Origin: Diphasiastrum complanatum
Lineage: Eukaryota > Streptophyta > Lycopodiopsida > Lycopodiales > Lycopodiaceae
Length of the DNA: 64,000 bases
Assembly: GCA_029204225.1 (NCBI GenBank)
Contig: CM055106.1
Location: 33,700,361-33,764,360 of the forward strand
Direction of reading: 5' to 3'
Made by a program: the position numbers and the translations under genes. The notes under the pieces are model-generated. The model did no database searches and was not told where the DNA came from. It saw nothing but the letters and a program-made list of their open reading frames with translations. Shown one piece after another: positions 1-11,600 of this stretch (position 1 is its first letter; the number at the start of each line of letters is the position of its first letter).

Positions 1-159
1 CATTTGAATCAAAATCTATTTTGCTCAAGCTTCATCACTTTTAAACGTATATTGTTAGTACCTCAACTTAGGAACTACCCAACAAGAGAAGTTTGTTAAA
101 ATTTTTTAATACTTCACATCATAATAAGTTTATCTATGTGGGAGGCTTAAGTCTCACCA

Positions 160-625
160 AATCGAAGGCCCGTGCACTATGCAAATTTCTCTGCAAAATG
201 GTACTCAAAGACTTATTACTGATGTTCTCTATGTTTTTTGATTAACTAAATGATTATTATCTATCAGTAGAACTAGAACATACAATCTAGTTCACTGATA
301 AGAAATGTCGGATTCTAGTATATAGAAAAGCTCTTGCTAAAAGCATGAGAAATGGTTATCTTTATAAATTTAGTAATGATTCTTCATACAAAACTCAAAT
401 CTCATTTGAGAGTACTAATATTCTATGACATTAGAAATTAGGAAATCTTAGTATGAGAAGCTTAAGATACATGTATGAAAACCAACTGGTGAATGATCTC
501 AATATATGCAAATATTTCTCTTCCACTTGCAAGTGTGACTCTTGTATTTAGACAAGCATGTAGGAAGTAGATTTTCTAAGAATCAAGACTTAATCCATTT
601 GGATATTTGTGGGCTAATCTGCTAG
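160..625 (+). pseudogene. Decayed Ty1-copia pol fragment (end of protease, GAG pre-integrase)
   Basis: Broken translation on the plus strand gives the protease-to-integrase linker (ITDVLYVF, then LLSISRT), followed by FTDKKCRILVYRKA and a pre-integrase block (KLGNLSMRSLRYM, ENQLVNDL, then a Cys pair in CDSCI). It ends near an HLDICG-like motif, where the integrase core would begin. In-frame stops stand where Trp, Gln or Arg is expected, for example TGA-CAT-TAG in place of Trp-His-Arg. This is an old fragment of a retroelement different from Copia-1 and Copia-2. No LTR is visible. Bases 1-160 and 641-763 hold nothing I can assign. Confidence 0.75.
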
Positions 626-763
626 AAAGCCATAAACCCCAGCCAGCCATATCCAAGCTTGCTTGGAAGAGGAGGAGAGAGAGACTGGTCGCGGGACAGC
701 CTGCGCGCCCACAACCATTTTAGCAACTATGTGTGTTTATGTGTCCAGCATGCCAGAGAGCCC

Positions 764-1339
764 TTACCAGCGTCCAAAATCATTGTGAATCACAGGATTC
801 AGTTCTACATCCATCAAGGATTGAGATTCAGGTAGATAAGGATTTTTGATCATCTTGCAGCCACTTGATCTACTTGGATTCAATTTAAGGGTCATTGAAA
901 GGACTTGAAGTGCAATAAGCACTTTAGTTTCATTCAAAATTTTCACTATGAAATAAAGGTTGGGTCCCATTTTGTTGAAAGGTAAAGTTCTTTCACTTTG
1001 AAGAAATAGTTGAAAAAGCTAAAAAGCCTCTAATTTGGACCTCCTTAAGCGTTTTTTGACCAAATGAAGGGCTGTAGCCTCCAAACGAAGGGCACCTTGA
1101 ATGTACTTACAAGTATGGTACATCAAAATAGAGTGATTGCCACGGAAAAAGTGTTTGGATAATTCCAAATGTGACTTCCCCACCTTATAGCGCACGAAGT
1201 GAGAATTCATGGTAAGAAACATTTCGGAAAGCGAAAGTGATTTGGCTTCCAATTTGGTGGCAAAGCAGTGGGTGGCCTGGTAAGCCAAAAATTGTAGGTC
1301 ATTATGTTTTAGTTTTGACATGACTGTTGGCCTTGGCAT
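764..1339 (-). pseudogene. Unrecognised 192-codon reading frame with one internal stop
   Basis: On the minus strand a frame opens with ATG at 1339 (MPRPTVMSKLK) and runs to 764, interrupted only by TAG at 1019-1021. The 106 codons before and about 85 after the stop are in the same frame. Content is basic and leucine-rich with two cysteines in the first half (ATHCFATK, MYHTCKYIQ). I recognise no domain. It lies between two plus-strand Copia remnants but matches neither. It could be a captured host fragment, a remnant of another repeat class, or chance. Confidence 0.35.
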
Positions 1340-1380
1340 GCTCTCTTAAGCCTACATGTCGAGTTTTACGTAATTTGGAG

Positions 1381-3190
1381 ATGGCCAACTTCAATCAAGC
1401 AATTTTGGGTGATGCAAGTAAACTCAATGGGGCTTCCAACTATAACATCTGGAAGTTCAAAATAAAAAGTATATTGATGGAGACAGAGCTATGGGATATT
1501 ATTGCGGGCATTGAAATAAGGCCAAAACACCACCCTTGCATGCCACGACTGCCAGGGGAGCTTGGGAAGCTCTTAGAACACAATTTCAAAATTTCAATTC
1601 AGTTCGAGCTATGTTCCTGAAGTCAAAATTGAACACTATTAGGATAAAAGAAGGTGAAATGGTGGGATCTTTCTTCACCAGGATCAAAGAGCTGAGAAAC
1701 CAACTTGTGGCAATTGCAGAACCAATCAGAGATGTAGAATTGGTGCATACCACAATGAGCGGAGTATCAGAAGGCCTATAGATGTTTGTAAGTGGCATTG
1801 CCTTGAGAGAGGGATTGCCTACCTTTAAAGATTTGCATGGAATCATGTCGCAGGAAGAGCAATGACAAGAGGCAGTAAATTCAAAGCAAACTCCATAGGA
1901 GGTTCAAACATTGTTGGCCAAGAATAAACAAAAAGATTGAAAAAGAGTTCCAAGGAAGGGCAAGGATGATGAGGACGAGGGAGAGTCATCATCAAAGCCG
2001 AAAAAGAAGAAGAAAGATAAATTTTACTATTGCCACAAATCTGGTCATTAGGCAAGTGAAAGTTATAAAAACAAAAGTAGACATAAAACAGGAAAGATGA
2101 TGAAACTAGTGTCTTCTCATCGACATTAGCATCCTAGGTAGATGATGGTGCTAGGTGGTTTATTGATTTAGGTGCCACGAGGCATATGATCAGGAAATGT
2201 GATTGGTTCAAAAAATTTTCACCAATCCTTGATGGGAACAAGGTCACTCAAGCTAATGGGAAGGAATGCCAGATTCAAGGCATCGGCAATGTATCTATGT
2301 GGTTTTCTGATGGTAAGATCAAGAATATTCCCAATGTACTTTATGTTCCTGGACTCAAGGAGAGTTTGCTTTCTGGTGTGATGGCAAATCAACGTTTGAA
2401 CGTTGAGTTTGTCAAATATGGGTGTCTAATGAAGGATATGGATCACAAGTATAAGTGGTGGCAAAGGTTTATTGAGATAGTAAATGTGATCTTTACAAAT
2501 TGAATGCTGAAAATACAAGAGAGTATGACTTAGCCACCTCAACATCTCAATCAAAACTTTCGCATAGAAGAATGGGCCACATGAACTATGGAAGTATGAT
2601 ATTGATGACAAAATTGAAGATAGTGAATGGATTACCAGCATTACAGGATGATTACCACTCCATATGTGAAGGATGTGTAATGGGAAACCATTATAGGAAA
2701 ACATTTAAGAAAGGTGGAGCTGCAAGAGCCAAGAAGCCACTTGAACTTATTCACAGTGATTTGTGCGGCCCAATGAAGACCATGTTTATAGGTGGAGCTT
2801 ATTATTTTAGGACCTTTATAGATGATTACTCCAAGAGGACATGAATATATTTCTTGAAAAAGAAATTTGATGCTTTTGCTCACTTCAAATAATTCAAGGC
2901 TTTAGTGGAGAACCAATTGGACGCACGAATCAAAGTACTTAGATCAGATAGAGGGCGAAAATATAAATCGGATGATTTTGAAGACTTTTGCAAGGAACAT
3001 GGCATTAAGAGACAATTTACTCAAACACATACGCCACATAGTAATGGTGTAGTAGAAAAGAAGAATAGAACCATTATGGAAAGTGCACACTCCATGATGA
3101 AGCAAATGGGCTTACCAAACTCTTATTGGTCAGAATAAGTTGTTCAATAGTTGTCTAAAGTTGTCTAGTAGGACACCGTTTCAGTACAGT
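1381..3190 (+). pseudogene. Copia-1 gag-protease-integrase remnant, copy 1
   Basis: Starts at ATG 1381 (MANFNQAIL, then SNYNIWKFKIK), a UBN2/DUF4219-type Copia gag. It continues through a degenerate zinc knuckle near 2020-2060 with both outer cysteines lost and a stop inside it, a protease whose active site reads DLGATRHM instead of DSGA, and a pre-integrase block (HRRMGHMNYG, CEGCVMGNHYRK). Integrase acidic motifs follow (HSDLCGP, LRSDRG, HSNGVVEKKNRT). Stops stand at 1779, 2842 and 2890. Coding similarity ends near SYWSE at 3136, or slightly later. RT and RNase H are absent. From 1923 onward it is duplicated at 36924. Confidence 0.85.
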
Positions 3191-3622
3191 GATAACTACT
3201 AGCTCTCAAGCCATAGACTCAAAAAGACTGAGTTTTTTCTTTTGCTCTCTATAGCTCAAAAAATAGAAAACTTAACAATTTTTTGATGACAATCCTTAGA
3301 TTTAGATCATGTTTTTCTAACAGGCTTAGTTTTGATAGTACTAAAACATAGGCAATTCAGTGCTAGAAATCAATGATAAACTTCATTGTTACAGTTTACG
3401 ATGCACATTAATGTTGACTGCTGTGACCAGTTGTCAATAGTCGTAGGCTAGTCTATTAGTCTACTCGTAGGTTTTTTCTCTCTATTAGGGTTCAAGGTTT
3501 ATTTGTACATTTTACATTATGTATGATGTAGGGTGATAGAGTGACAATGCGTGTTCTTCTTCCGCCTTCTTGTGGTGATTGCTTATGGTGAATGCTTGAT
3601 GTTGCATATCTAATTATTAACA
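3141..3622 (+). repeat. Candidate 5' LTR of Copia-2, copy 1
   Basis: About 480 bp of non-coding sequence between the end of Copia-1 coding similarity and the Copia-2 primer site. It could start TGTTCAATAG and ends ATTATTAACA, giving a TGTT...AACA terminal pair. No 3' LTR is present for comparison, so the left edge is uncertain and could lie up to 50 bp further right. A matching stretch precedes the primer site of copy 2 (38143-38630). Confidence 0.5.
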
Positions 3623-3640
3623 TGGTATCAGAGCAGCGAT
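3623..3640 (+). other. Copia-2 primer-binding site (initiator Met tRNA)
   Basis: TGGTATCAGAGCAGCGAT follows the putative LTR directly. The first 12 bases are the usual plant Copia primer site, complementary to the 3' end of initiator methionine tRNA. This fixes the element's plus orientation. Bases 3641-4170 are untranslated leader with no open frame that I can identify. Confidence 0.85.
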
Positions 3641-4170
3641 AGTCATGCGTGCCTGATCAATGGATATAGCTTGTCACAGGCTCCGCAACGAAGTGAGAAA
3701 GTCCTTCACGGGAGGTGAAAGCTTGGAGCAACAAAAATGGCTGAAAGAAATCCTTCTTTGGTGTATTTTGAAGGGTTGAAACTCAGAATCATCAATGGGG
3801 AACGAAAGCACAGTCTTGGAGGCATCAGAAAGGCCAGGGAAGCATCAGACATAATGAAAATCTGTTGAGTGGGGAAGATTTTTACAATACTTCCTAGTTG
3901 TTGTGGAAAGTGCTATTTGTGTGAGAGGTTTGCGAAGAAATCTCTCATTTGTCTGTTTGGAGTACTGCAAATCACACTAGACAGTGTCTAGTACTACCAT
4001 TCAGAGTTAGAAGGCTTCATACTTTTCACATTACTGATCTCTGTCTCTTGAATGATCACACATTTTGAAATCTTTACAAAGAGGAGGCGACGTAGCCACC
4101 GTGCCGAAGTGGAAAATCTAGAATATTCCCTCTGAAAGTTCTTATATTCTCTCTATTTTTAATCTTTTCC

Positions 4171-4422
4171 GTACCAGTATTGGATCCACACGCCAAAGGT
4201 AGAAAAAATCTTGAGTAGTCGTACATCCGCGCGTCATACAGATATAGCATATCCGTACCAATATCGGATCGACGCGTCAGAGGTAAAGAAAACCAAGAGC
4301 AGTCGTACATCCGCGCATCATACCGATATCACATATCAATACCAATATCGGAGCGACGTGCCAGAGGTAAAGAGAATCCCGAGCAGTCGTGCACCCGCGC
4401 GCCGTACCGATATCAGGTGTAC
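4171..4422 (+). repeat. Three 84-bp tandem repeats in the Copia-2 leader
   Basis: Units start at 4171, 4255 and 4339. Each holds a GTACCAATATCGG-like start, a GCGTC/GTGCC-AGAGGTAAAGA block and a CGTACATCCGCGC block. The period is a multiple of three, so a frame stays open across all three from 4211 to 4486 as a 28-residue repeat. More GC- and CpG-rich than its surroundings. Directly precedes the gag start at 4486. Also present in the second copy at 39179. Confidence 0.85.
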
Positions 4423-4485
4423 AACAAAAAATTTACAGTTTTGTGGTGTGAATAAATTTTGTGATCTAGACTCATCTATCCAGTA

Positions 4486-7400
4486 ATGGCAGCTCTAAGC
4501 GAGAGTGTCCTTAATGAGTCAAGCAAATTGGAAGGTGCCGACAACTATGCAGTTTGGAAATTCAAACTGAAGAACATTTTGATGGAAAAGGAGCTATAAG
4601 AGATCGTGACAGGTGAAGAGACAAGGCTAGTGATTGAAGAAGATTAGTGGGCATTTGATAGGAGAAGACGGAAAGCCCAAAATGTCAACAACTTATTAGT
4701 TAGAGATGCAATTAGTCCCTATATTTCAAATTTAGAAGGACCAAAAGAAGCGTGGGATACATTGAAGGCATTGTTTGAAACAACAAATACATCTCGAATA
4801 CTATTTCTAAAGACAAAGTTGCATACATTGCGGATGGATGATGGTGCAACTATTGCCGATCACATACTGAAGAACAAAGAGATCCGTGATCAATTAGCAG
4901 CAGTTGGAGAGCGAGTACAAGATCGTGAGATCATGCAATTGACATTGAATAGTCTAAGTGAGTCACATCAGATGTTTGTGACGAGTATAGCCACAAGAGA
5001 AAATCTTCTAGCCTATGAAGAACTAGGTGGATTGCTTTTGCAAGAAGAGCAACGTCAAGAGAACTTGAATCATCGTAACAGGAGCTATGACCAAGCTCTT
5101 GCAGTTAGAGGATGAGGTGGAAGATTTGGCCGTGAAAAGTATCAATCGAGAGGAGGAAACTCAAGCCGAGGATCATTTCAACAATTTCATGAGCAAGTCA
5201 ATGATAGTCCGAATCGAGGTAATTGGAATCAAGACCGAGGTCAAGGACGCCACTATTCAAGACAAAATAAACCTGGAGATTGTAGGTACTACAACAAACT
5301 CGGTCACTGGGAGCGTGAATGCTTCAAGAAAAGAAGGAGATGGAACAAACAAAAGACAACTGGCAAGCGGGAAATTATGCTGATCAACATCAATTTGATG
5401 ACTATTATTATGAAGACAATTATACTGATCAACATCAATACGATGATGATCAATATGAAGGTGATATAGGTGAGAGTTCAAAATTGTTCATTACAGCATT
5501 AATGACAAGTGATGAAGCCAAGGATACCTAGTACATTGATAGTGGTGCATCCAAGCACATGACTTCAAGGAAAGAGTGATTTTCAGAACTCAAGAAAATT
5601 GATAATGGTGATGAAGTTGGACAAGTTGATGGCAAATTGCTATCTGTTAAAGGAGTTGGAGTGGTACCTGTGAAGTTAGCCAACGGGAAGATAAAGCATA
5701 TAAGCAATGTGCAATATGTACTTGGCTTAACTAACAATCTACTATCTATTGGGACGATGGCTGATCAACAACTCAAAGTTGAGTTTGACAGTGACAAATG
5801 TCTTGTCAAAGACATCAAGAATCACTGCAAAGTGATTGCTATAGGAGCTAGAGTCAATGGAAATCAACTCTACAAAATTAATGTGAGATCTAGGCTATGG
5901 TAAGCACTGTTGATAGTCGAAGTGATCTTTGGCATCAAAGGTTTGGTCATATTAGTGCTCAAAGCTTGCAAATCCTTAAAAGAGGTAATCTAGTTGTTGG
6001 ATATCATGATATCTCTTTTGAAGGAAAAATTTGTGAGGGTTGCATTTTGGGAAAACAACATAGAAAGAGATTTCCCAAAGATGGAGCAAGAAGAGCCAAT
6101 GGCATTCTTGATCTTGTTCATTGTGATCTGTGTGGACCAATACAAACTAGGTACATTAGTGGTTGTTACTATTTCATCACAATCATTGATGACTATAGTA
6201 GACATATCTAGATTTATTTCATAAGCAAGAAATCTGATGCTTTTGCCAAGTTTAGAGAGTTCAAGGCTCTAGCTGAAAAACAAACAGGTTGTTATATTAA
6301 GATCCTCAGATCAGATGGTGGCAGTGAGTATTTTTCAACAGAGTTTATAAATTTCTACAAGGATCAAGGGATCAAGAGACAAACCACTACACCCTATTCA
6401 CCACAACAGAACAGAATTGCAGAACGGAAAAATAGATCCATTGTGGAGATGACTAGGGCAATGCTTAAGAGAAAGGGTTTGCCAAATACTTTTTGGGTTG
6501 AAGCATGCAACACAGCTACTCATATCTTGAATCAGTGTCCTATGAAGTCCATGGAGGGTAAGACACCTTACGAAGCTTTTATTGGAAAGAAACCTAATGT
6601 TTCTCATTTACAAATATTTGGTTGTGATGCTTACGCTCATGTACCTGATGAAAAACGAAAGAAGCTGGATGCAAAAGCTGTTAAGTGTATTTTCCTTGGA
6701 TATGATGAAAGAGCCAAGGCATACAGGATGTATGACACAGATGCACAAAAGATTGTGATTTCTAGAGATGCTACTTTTGATGAGATGGGTCAACATGACG
6801 AAATAAAATTGACAATTGATCTCTTTGATGATAAAGCTAAAGTGCAAGTGAAGAAAGAAGTTGGTGTCAATATGGAAGAGCCAATGGAAAAAGACAGGGT
6901 CAATAATGAAATTCCTAGGAGAGTGCCTATGTGGTACTTGTCAGTAACAAGTGATGCTAATAAGGGAGATACTCCCAAATCAAGTGAGCAGGGAGAGCTT
7001 AGAAGATCAAGTAGTGTTCAAAAATCTCTTACAAGATTAGAGATGAATCTAGTCCTAATGGGTTCTGTGCTCAAGGTTCAAGAACCAAAAACTTTTGATA
7101 AAGCAAAGGAGCACAAGGAGTTGCGTGAAGCTATGGAAACAGAAATGGAAGTTATATCAAAAAATAGGACGTGGAACTTGGTTGAGCTACCTGATGGTAA
7201 GACGCCTATCACTTGCAAATGGATATACAAGATCAAATATGGAGCTGATGGGCAACTCAACAAGTATAAATCACGGTTGGTTGCGAGAGAATTTGAGCAG
7301 CAGGAAGGTATTGATTTTGAAAAAACCTTCGCACCCGTAGCTAAGAGGGTAACTATACGTTCTATCATTGCTATTTCTGCTTTCTATGGCTGGAAGATCT

Positions 7401-7815
7401 AGCAAATGGACGTTAAATCTGCTTTTCTTAATGGGGTGCTGGATGAAGAGGTGTACAACCTCAAGGATTTGTTGAGCCAGGGAAAGAGCATCTCGTTTGT
7501 AAGCTCAACAAAGCCATTTATGGATTGAAGCAAGCACCACGGGCGTGGTACTCTTGCATTGATGAACACTTCAAGCGAAGGGGAATGATAAAGAGTGATG
7601 CTGATGCTAATCTTTACATTCTAAGGCAAGATTCAGATATAGTGTTCATTGTGTTGTACGTGGATGATTTGATTATTACAGGAAGTAATGAGAACTTCAT
7701 TGATGGAATAAAATCACATCTTTCCAAAGCTTTTGACATGAGTGATCTAGGATTGATGCACTATTGTCTTGGCATTGAAGTATGGCAAAAGGAAGACATG
7801 GTCTTTCTTACACTT
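4486..7815 (+). pseudogene. Copia-2 gag-pol polyprotein, copy 1, inactivated
   Basis: ATG at 4486 (MAALSESV, NYAVWKFKLKN) begins a UBN2-type gag. Domains in order: a zinc knuckle at 5281-5322 whose second cysteine is Tyr (CRYYNKLGHWEREC), protease YIDSGASKHM (about 5533), pre-integrase LWHQRFGHIS/CEGCILGKQHRKR, integrase with HCDLCGP, LRSDGGSEY and SPQQNRIAERKN, then RT with KWIYKIK, QMDVKSAFLNG and YVDD (about 7660). It stops abruptly at MVFLTLH near 7815, so the RT end, RNase H and 3' LTR are missing. Many stops and frameshifts interrupt it (for example before YIDSGAS, after ASKHMTSRKE, before QMDVK). Several are shared with copy 2. Confidence 0.9.
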
Positions 7816-8010
7816 CATTGACTCATGTGTTGCATTATTGGTCGAATTATTCATTGTTCTTTCATTTCTTGGGCTCCCTCCTTCCCAGATCGTAACTCTA
7901 CCGATTTTATTTTGTAGCTCCCAATCTATTGCGTGCTTCTGAGTAGATAGATGTAGATATATTCGCCAAACTGCTACTGTAATGACTCTACTTTCTTCAT
8001 ATTTGTGCAG

Positions 8011-8627
8011 GTCATGGCAACCAATACAAGATTCTACGACATATATATAGTTCCAAATTGGCTGCCAGTCGTAGATTCTTTGGAGACTGGAGTCCTCACT
8101 TGCACTCACAAGGAGCATGGAATGCAGATGTCGCATCTTCTTTACGTCTCAATGAAGAAACTTCAATGTCCGCTCGGTAAGAACTGATGCTTGTGTACTG
8201 CACTCTCATGTGCTCTCTGGTGTATCACCCAAGTGCGCCCATATAATCGCTACGCGTAGCCAGTTGCATCAATGTTTCATGGCACAGCTAAGTTGATGAT
8301 TAGAGAATTGTTGGGCATCCCAATGAACAGATCAATTGATGGGTTTCTAATTTGCAGACTCTCAGTGCCTTCACGATTACAAAGCCGTTTCAAGTTCTCT
8401 AATTTGTCACAAAAGAAGCACACTTCCCTATTAGTTGTCAAAGCTTTGCCTGCGCATGTGTTACTAGAGAAGTTGGAGACTGGTTATGAGCATGTAGCTA
8501 CTTCTTCGGTCGCAGCTGGATCTCCGCTATCTCTTGCAAAAGCTGCAATTTTACCTATAGCCGACTCTGGAATTTTTCAAGTATCCTGGGAAAAGGGTCG
8601 GTTGAGACTGGAGCAAGCTGGAGTTGG
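8011..8627 (+). CDS. Sigma gene exons 1-2, non-conserved N-terminal part
   Basis: Exon 8011-8176 follows a TTTGTGCAG acceptor and ends CG|GTAAGA. Exon 8358-8627 follows TTTGCAG and most likely ends GG|GTTAGT. The split codon CG|A restores Arg, and the product runs through HIYSSKLAASRRF, LNEETSMSAR and LSVPSRLQSRFKF. It is Ser/Arg-rich and poor in acidic residues at first, as in plastid-targeted proteins, although the true N-terminus is not visible. An alternative donor at 8601 (CG|GTTGAG) also keeps phase. A frame from ATG 8013 stays open to a stop at 8185 but does not join exon 2. Confidence 0.6.
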
Positions 8628-11600
8628 GTTAGTCTTAATTATGCATCTCAACATTCTACAAAGGACAGAAAATCATATTAGAGCCCAACCATCTCACCGA
8701 CAGTTTGGTGGGAACACCGTAGTGAAGTAAAATTATTTTATAAAATGAATATGGTGTTTGGCAGGGCCGGATTTCTTTCTGACGAGAAAACGAACATACA
8801 AGCAAGGCCTTCAGGACGGGAAAAGGAGGGTGTGGTAATTCGCTCAAAGAGGCGCTTGGAAAGAATATTGAGGAGGGAGAGAGTGCAGCGGAAAATCAAA
8901 GCGCACCTGACGGTTGACAGTGTGGAATCACCTGCTGAAAAAATTCCAAAACTGAAAGGCGATCATTATAAAGGAAAGCAAATACATATCAGAACACGCC
9001 TGTTAACTGCAGCGGAGGAAAATAAGCTAGCGATGGCAACCAAGGTAGAAAATTTTCCGAGCCTAAGCTTCAAAATCTGCTTCAAACCCAATGCTCTATT
9101 CTGTTTTTCAATAGGAATTATAAAATTGGAAAAGGTTCCGACTAAATTTTCATGGTGTCCTCTCATGGCGGCTTAGGAACTCATGAGAATGGAGGCAATC
9201 AAGGCGAAATTACTGAAGGTCTTGAGCCGGGAGCCAACATCATCAGAATGGTCAAAGGCTTTGAAGATGAACTCCTTGGAGTTCAGTCAAAAGCTTCGAG
9301 ATGGGCATTCTTGCAGACACAAACTATTCGCATCCAACAATGGTCTTGTGAAAAAAATTGTAAAAAATAGTCAAGCTAAAGGAGTAAATCTAGACGATTT
9401 GATTCAGGTTTGTATGGAAGCTTTACAGCTAGAGGGGCATAGTTATTGTAGTCCGCTGTAAAATTACATAAATGATTTTTCTTTTTCAAGTCTGATTGCA
9501 CGTTGTTTTATGTAATGAAAATATCTTGATACTGGAATATACTGTGTTCTATTTCTATGTACACTACTGTTGTATTGAAGTTCACTGCAAGGAGATCGAC
9601 ATCTGTGCAGGATGGAAGGTCAGGTTTACTTCGAAGCATTGAAAAGTTTGACGTTGACAAAGGATTTAGATTCTCTACATACGCAACCGTTTGGATAAAG
9701 GCAGCTGTGTTTAGATTTATCTCCAAGCGTTGCGCACCAGTTCATGTACCAGTAAGTGACTCTCCATTTTTCTGTTACTAACCTCATTCGATAGATTTTT
9801 GTACTACTAAGAAGTCTTTAAGACACTTGTTTAGCGATAGTTGAAAATTTTGGATTACATTGAGTGACTTCTGTTCTGTGGCTGTTATGTCCCCGATAAA
9901 GACCTGACACGCTAAAGGTTTGATAACTTAAATTTGCTCTTTCACAATCGCATTGTCTGTTGGATGCTTACATATGCGTGAGTAGCTGCTCAGTTTATAA
10001 CTTCAAGTTTCATCTCGAAATATAAAAAATTCATAGTTCAGAATCTTGGCCGGCATAGCAAGATTGGCCATGAAACATGTCATTAATGGAGCAAGAGTTT
10101 ATATATTGGAGCGTAGTTACAACAAAAAAAATCCATTTCACCATGCTTTACACTGCAACTGAAAAGTAGAAAGAAGTTTGCAATGCGTTCCAGTAGATGC
10201 ACCGTCAACAACAGGGACGTGCTGCGCATTCTTTCAGGCACTTGTGTAGATGGTCATCTCAGGTCAAGTACTTATCCTTTCCTTCAAAATTGTCATATCC
10301 TTTATGCATGCAGATAATAGATATCACTAAATATTGACTCTATGGACATTGTTAGAAAAACATGATAATGAAATCCGTTCAAACTAATTAGCTTTATAAG
10401 TTCATGTCTTTCATAGTGGGTGGTCATCATAATATCATCACCTACATAGCTGACACTTTTTATTATTTTAGTGTTTTCTATTCATGTAAGGGTGCAGTCT
10501 TACTGCTCTTCCGGCTTCATTGTAGTGAAGTTGGCTAGTCAGAATATTGTGAATTTCAGACTGCTATCTGCTCTGAGAACCAAAATGTAAGTGACCTTTC
10601 CAGTCAAAAACGTATCCAGGACCTGACAATATGTCAAACTCTATTTTTTAAAAACAATATTCAAGGTAAGGAAATGAAAGCATTCATATTGAGTCTTGAG
10701 AGTTTGTTTTCTCCATTGCATTTCATTAAATATAAAGGTAAGGAAATGAAAGCATTCATATTGAGTCTTGAGAGTTTGTTTTCTCCATTGCATTTCATTA
10801 AATATAAAGGTACAGGTGTCTGTCTCCGAAAACCGACAAGCGTGCGCTTTTATGCACGTACATCAACATATTCCAAGATGCTCAGCTGAGCATTTTTCAC
10901 GCTGCATTTTAATAGTGCTTTCATTAAGTGTGAATATCTAGATTATGTAAATCCTTCACCTATGTAACGTGGCTTAATGATCAACGGTATAACACTCATA
11001 ACAATTGACCATCTGTATAACACTCATAACAATTGACCATCTGTATAACACTCATAACAATTGACCATCTGTAGTTGGGCCGACTAGATGTTGAACCTGG
11101 TAGTGTCTGGCACTCTTTATTTGCTTGCTTGCATCTTAAGTCCTGAATCTCATGCAGCCATGTTACAATTTGCCATTGATAAATGGGACTATAGGCTCTT
11201 CGACGCATGCATAATACAGTAGCGAGAACATTAGTTATCTCCTTGTTTTTGGCCAAATCCTCATCATGGCATGATGATGACTTATTTCTAAGTGAATTGG
11301 AAATCTTCATTTTATTTTTGGCTGCAACTGGGGATACATCCACTGTTTCCGGAATGGCTTCTGTCAATTTCCGCCCCGAGAGACGATGATCGAGTTGTTG
11401 ATATTTTTAAGGTAGCCGCCGATGGAGGTGTTCTTATAAGCATCTTTTACAGGACCTTGTTGAAGATGCAGCAGAGTCAGCCTTCGCCATTGCCGAAAAA
11501 AAGCTCGGGGGAAAGCACATAAATCAAGCGCTCGAAACTCTGACAGCACGCGAGAAAGAAGTCATCTGGCAGCGCTTCGGGATGGACACTGCAGGGAACT

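Noticed and set aside
8013..8187. Open frame from ATG 8013 as the start of the sigma factor
   Set aside because: The frame ends at 8187 and does not join exon 2 in phase. The frame starting HGNQYK does, through a split Arg codon at clear splice sites.
11412..11452. A 41-bp intron before the last sigma exon
   Set aside because: Both splice signals look good, but the length is below what plant introns usually tolerate. Kept only as a possibility within the gene model.
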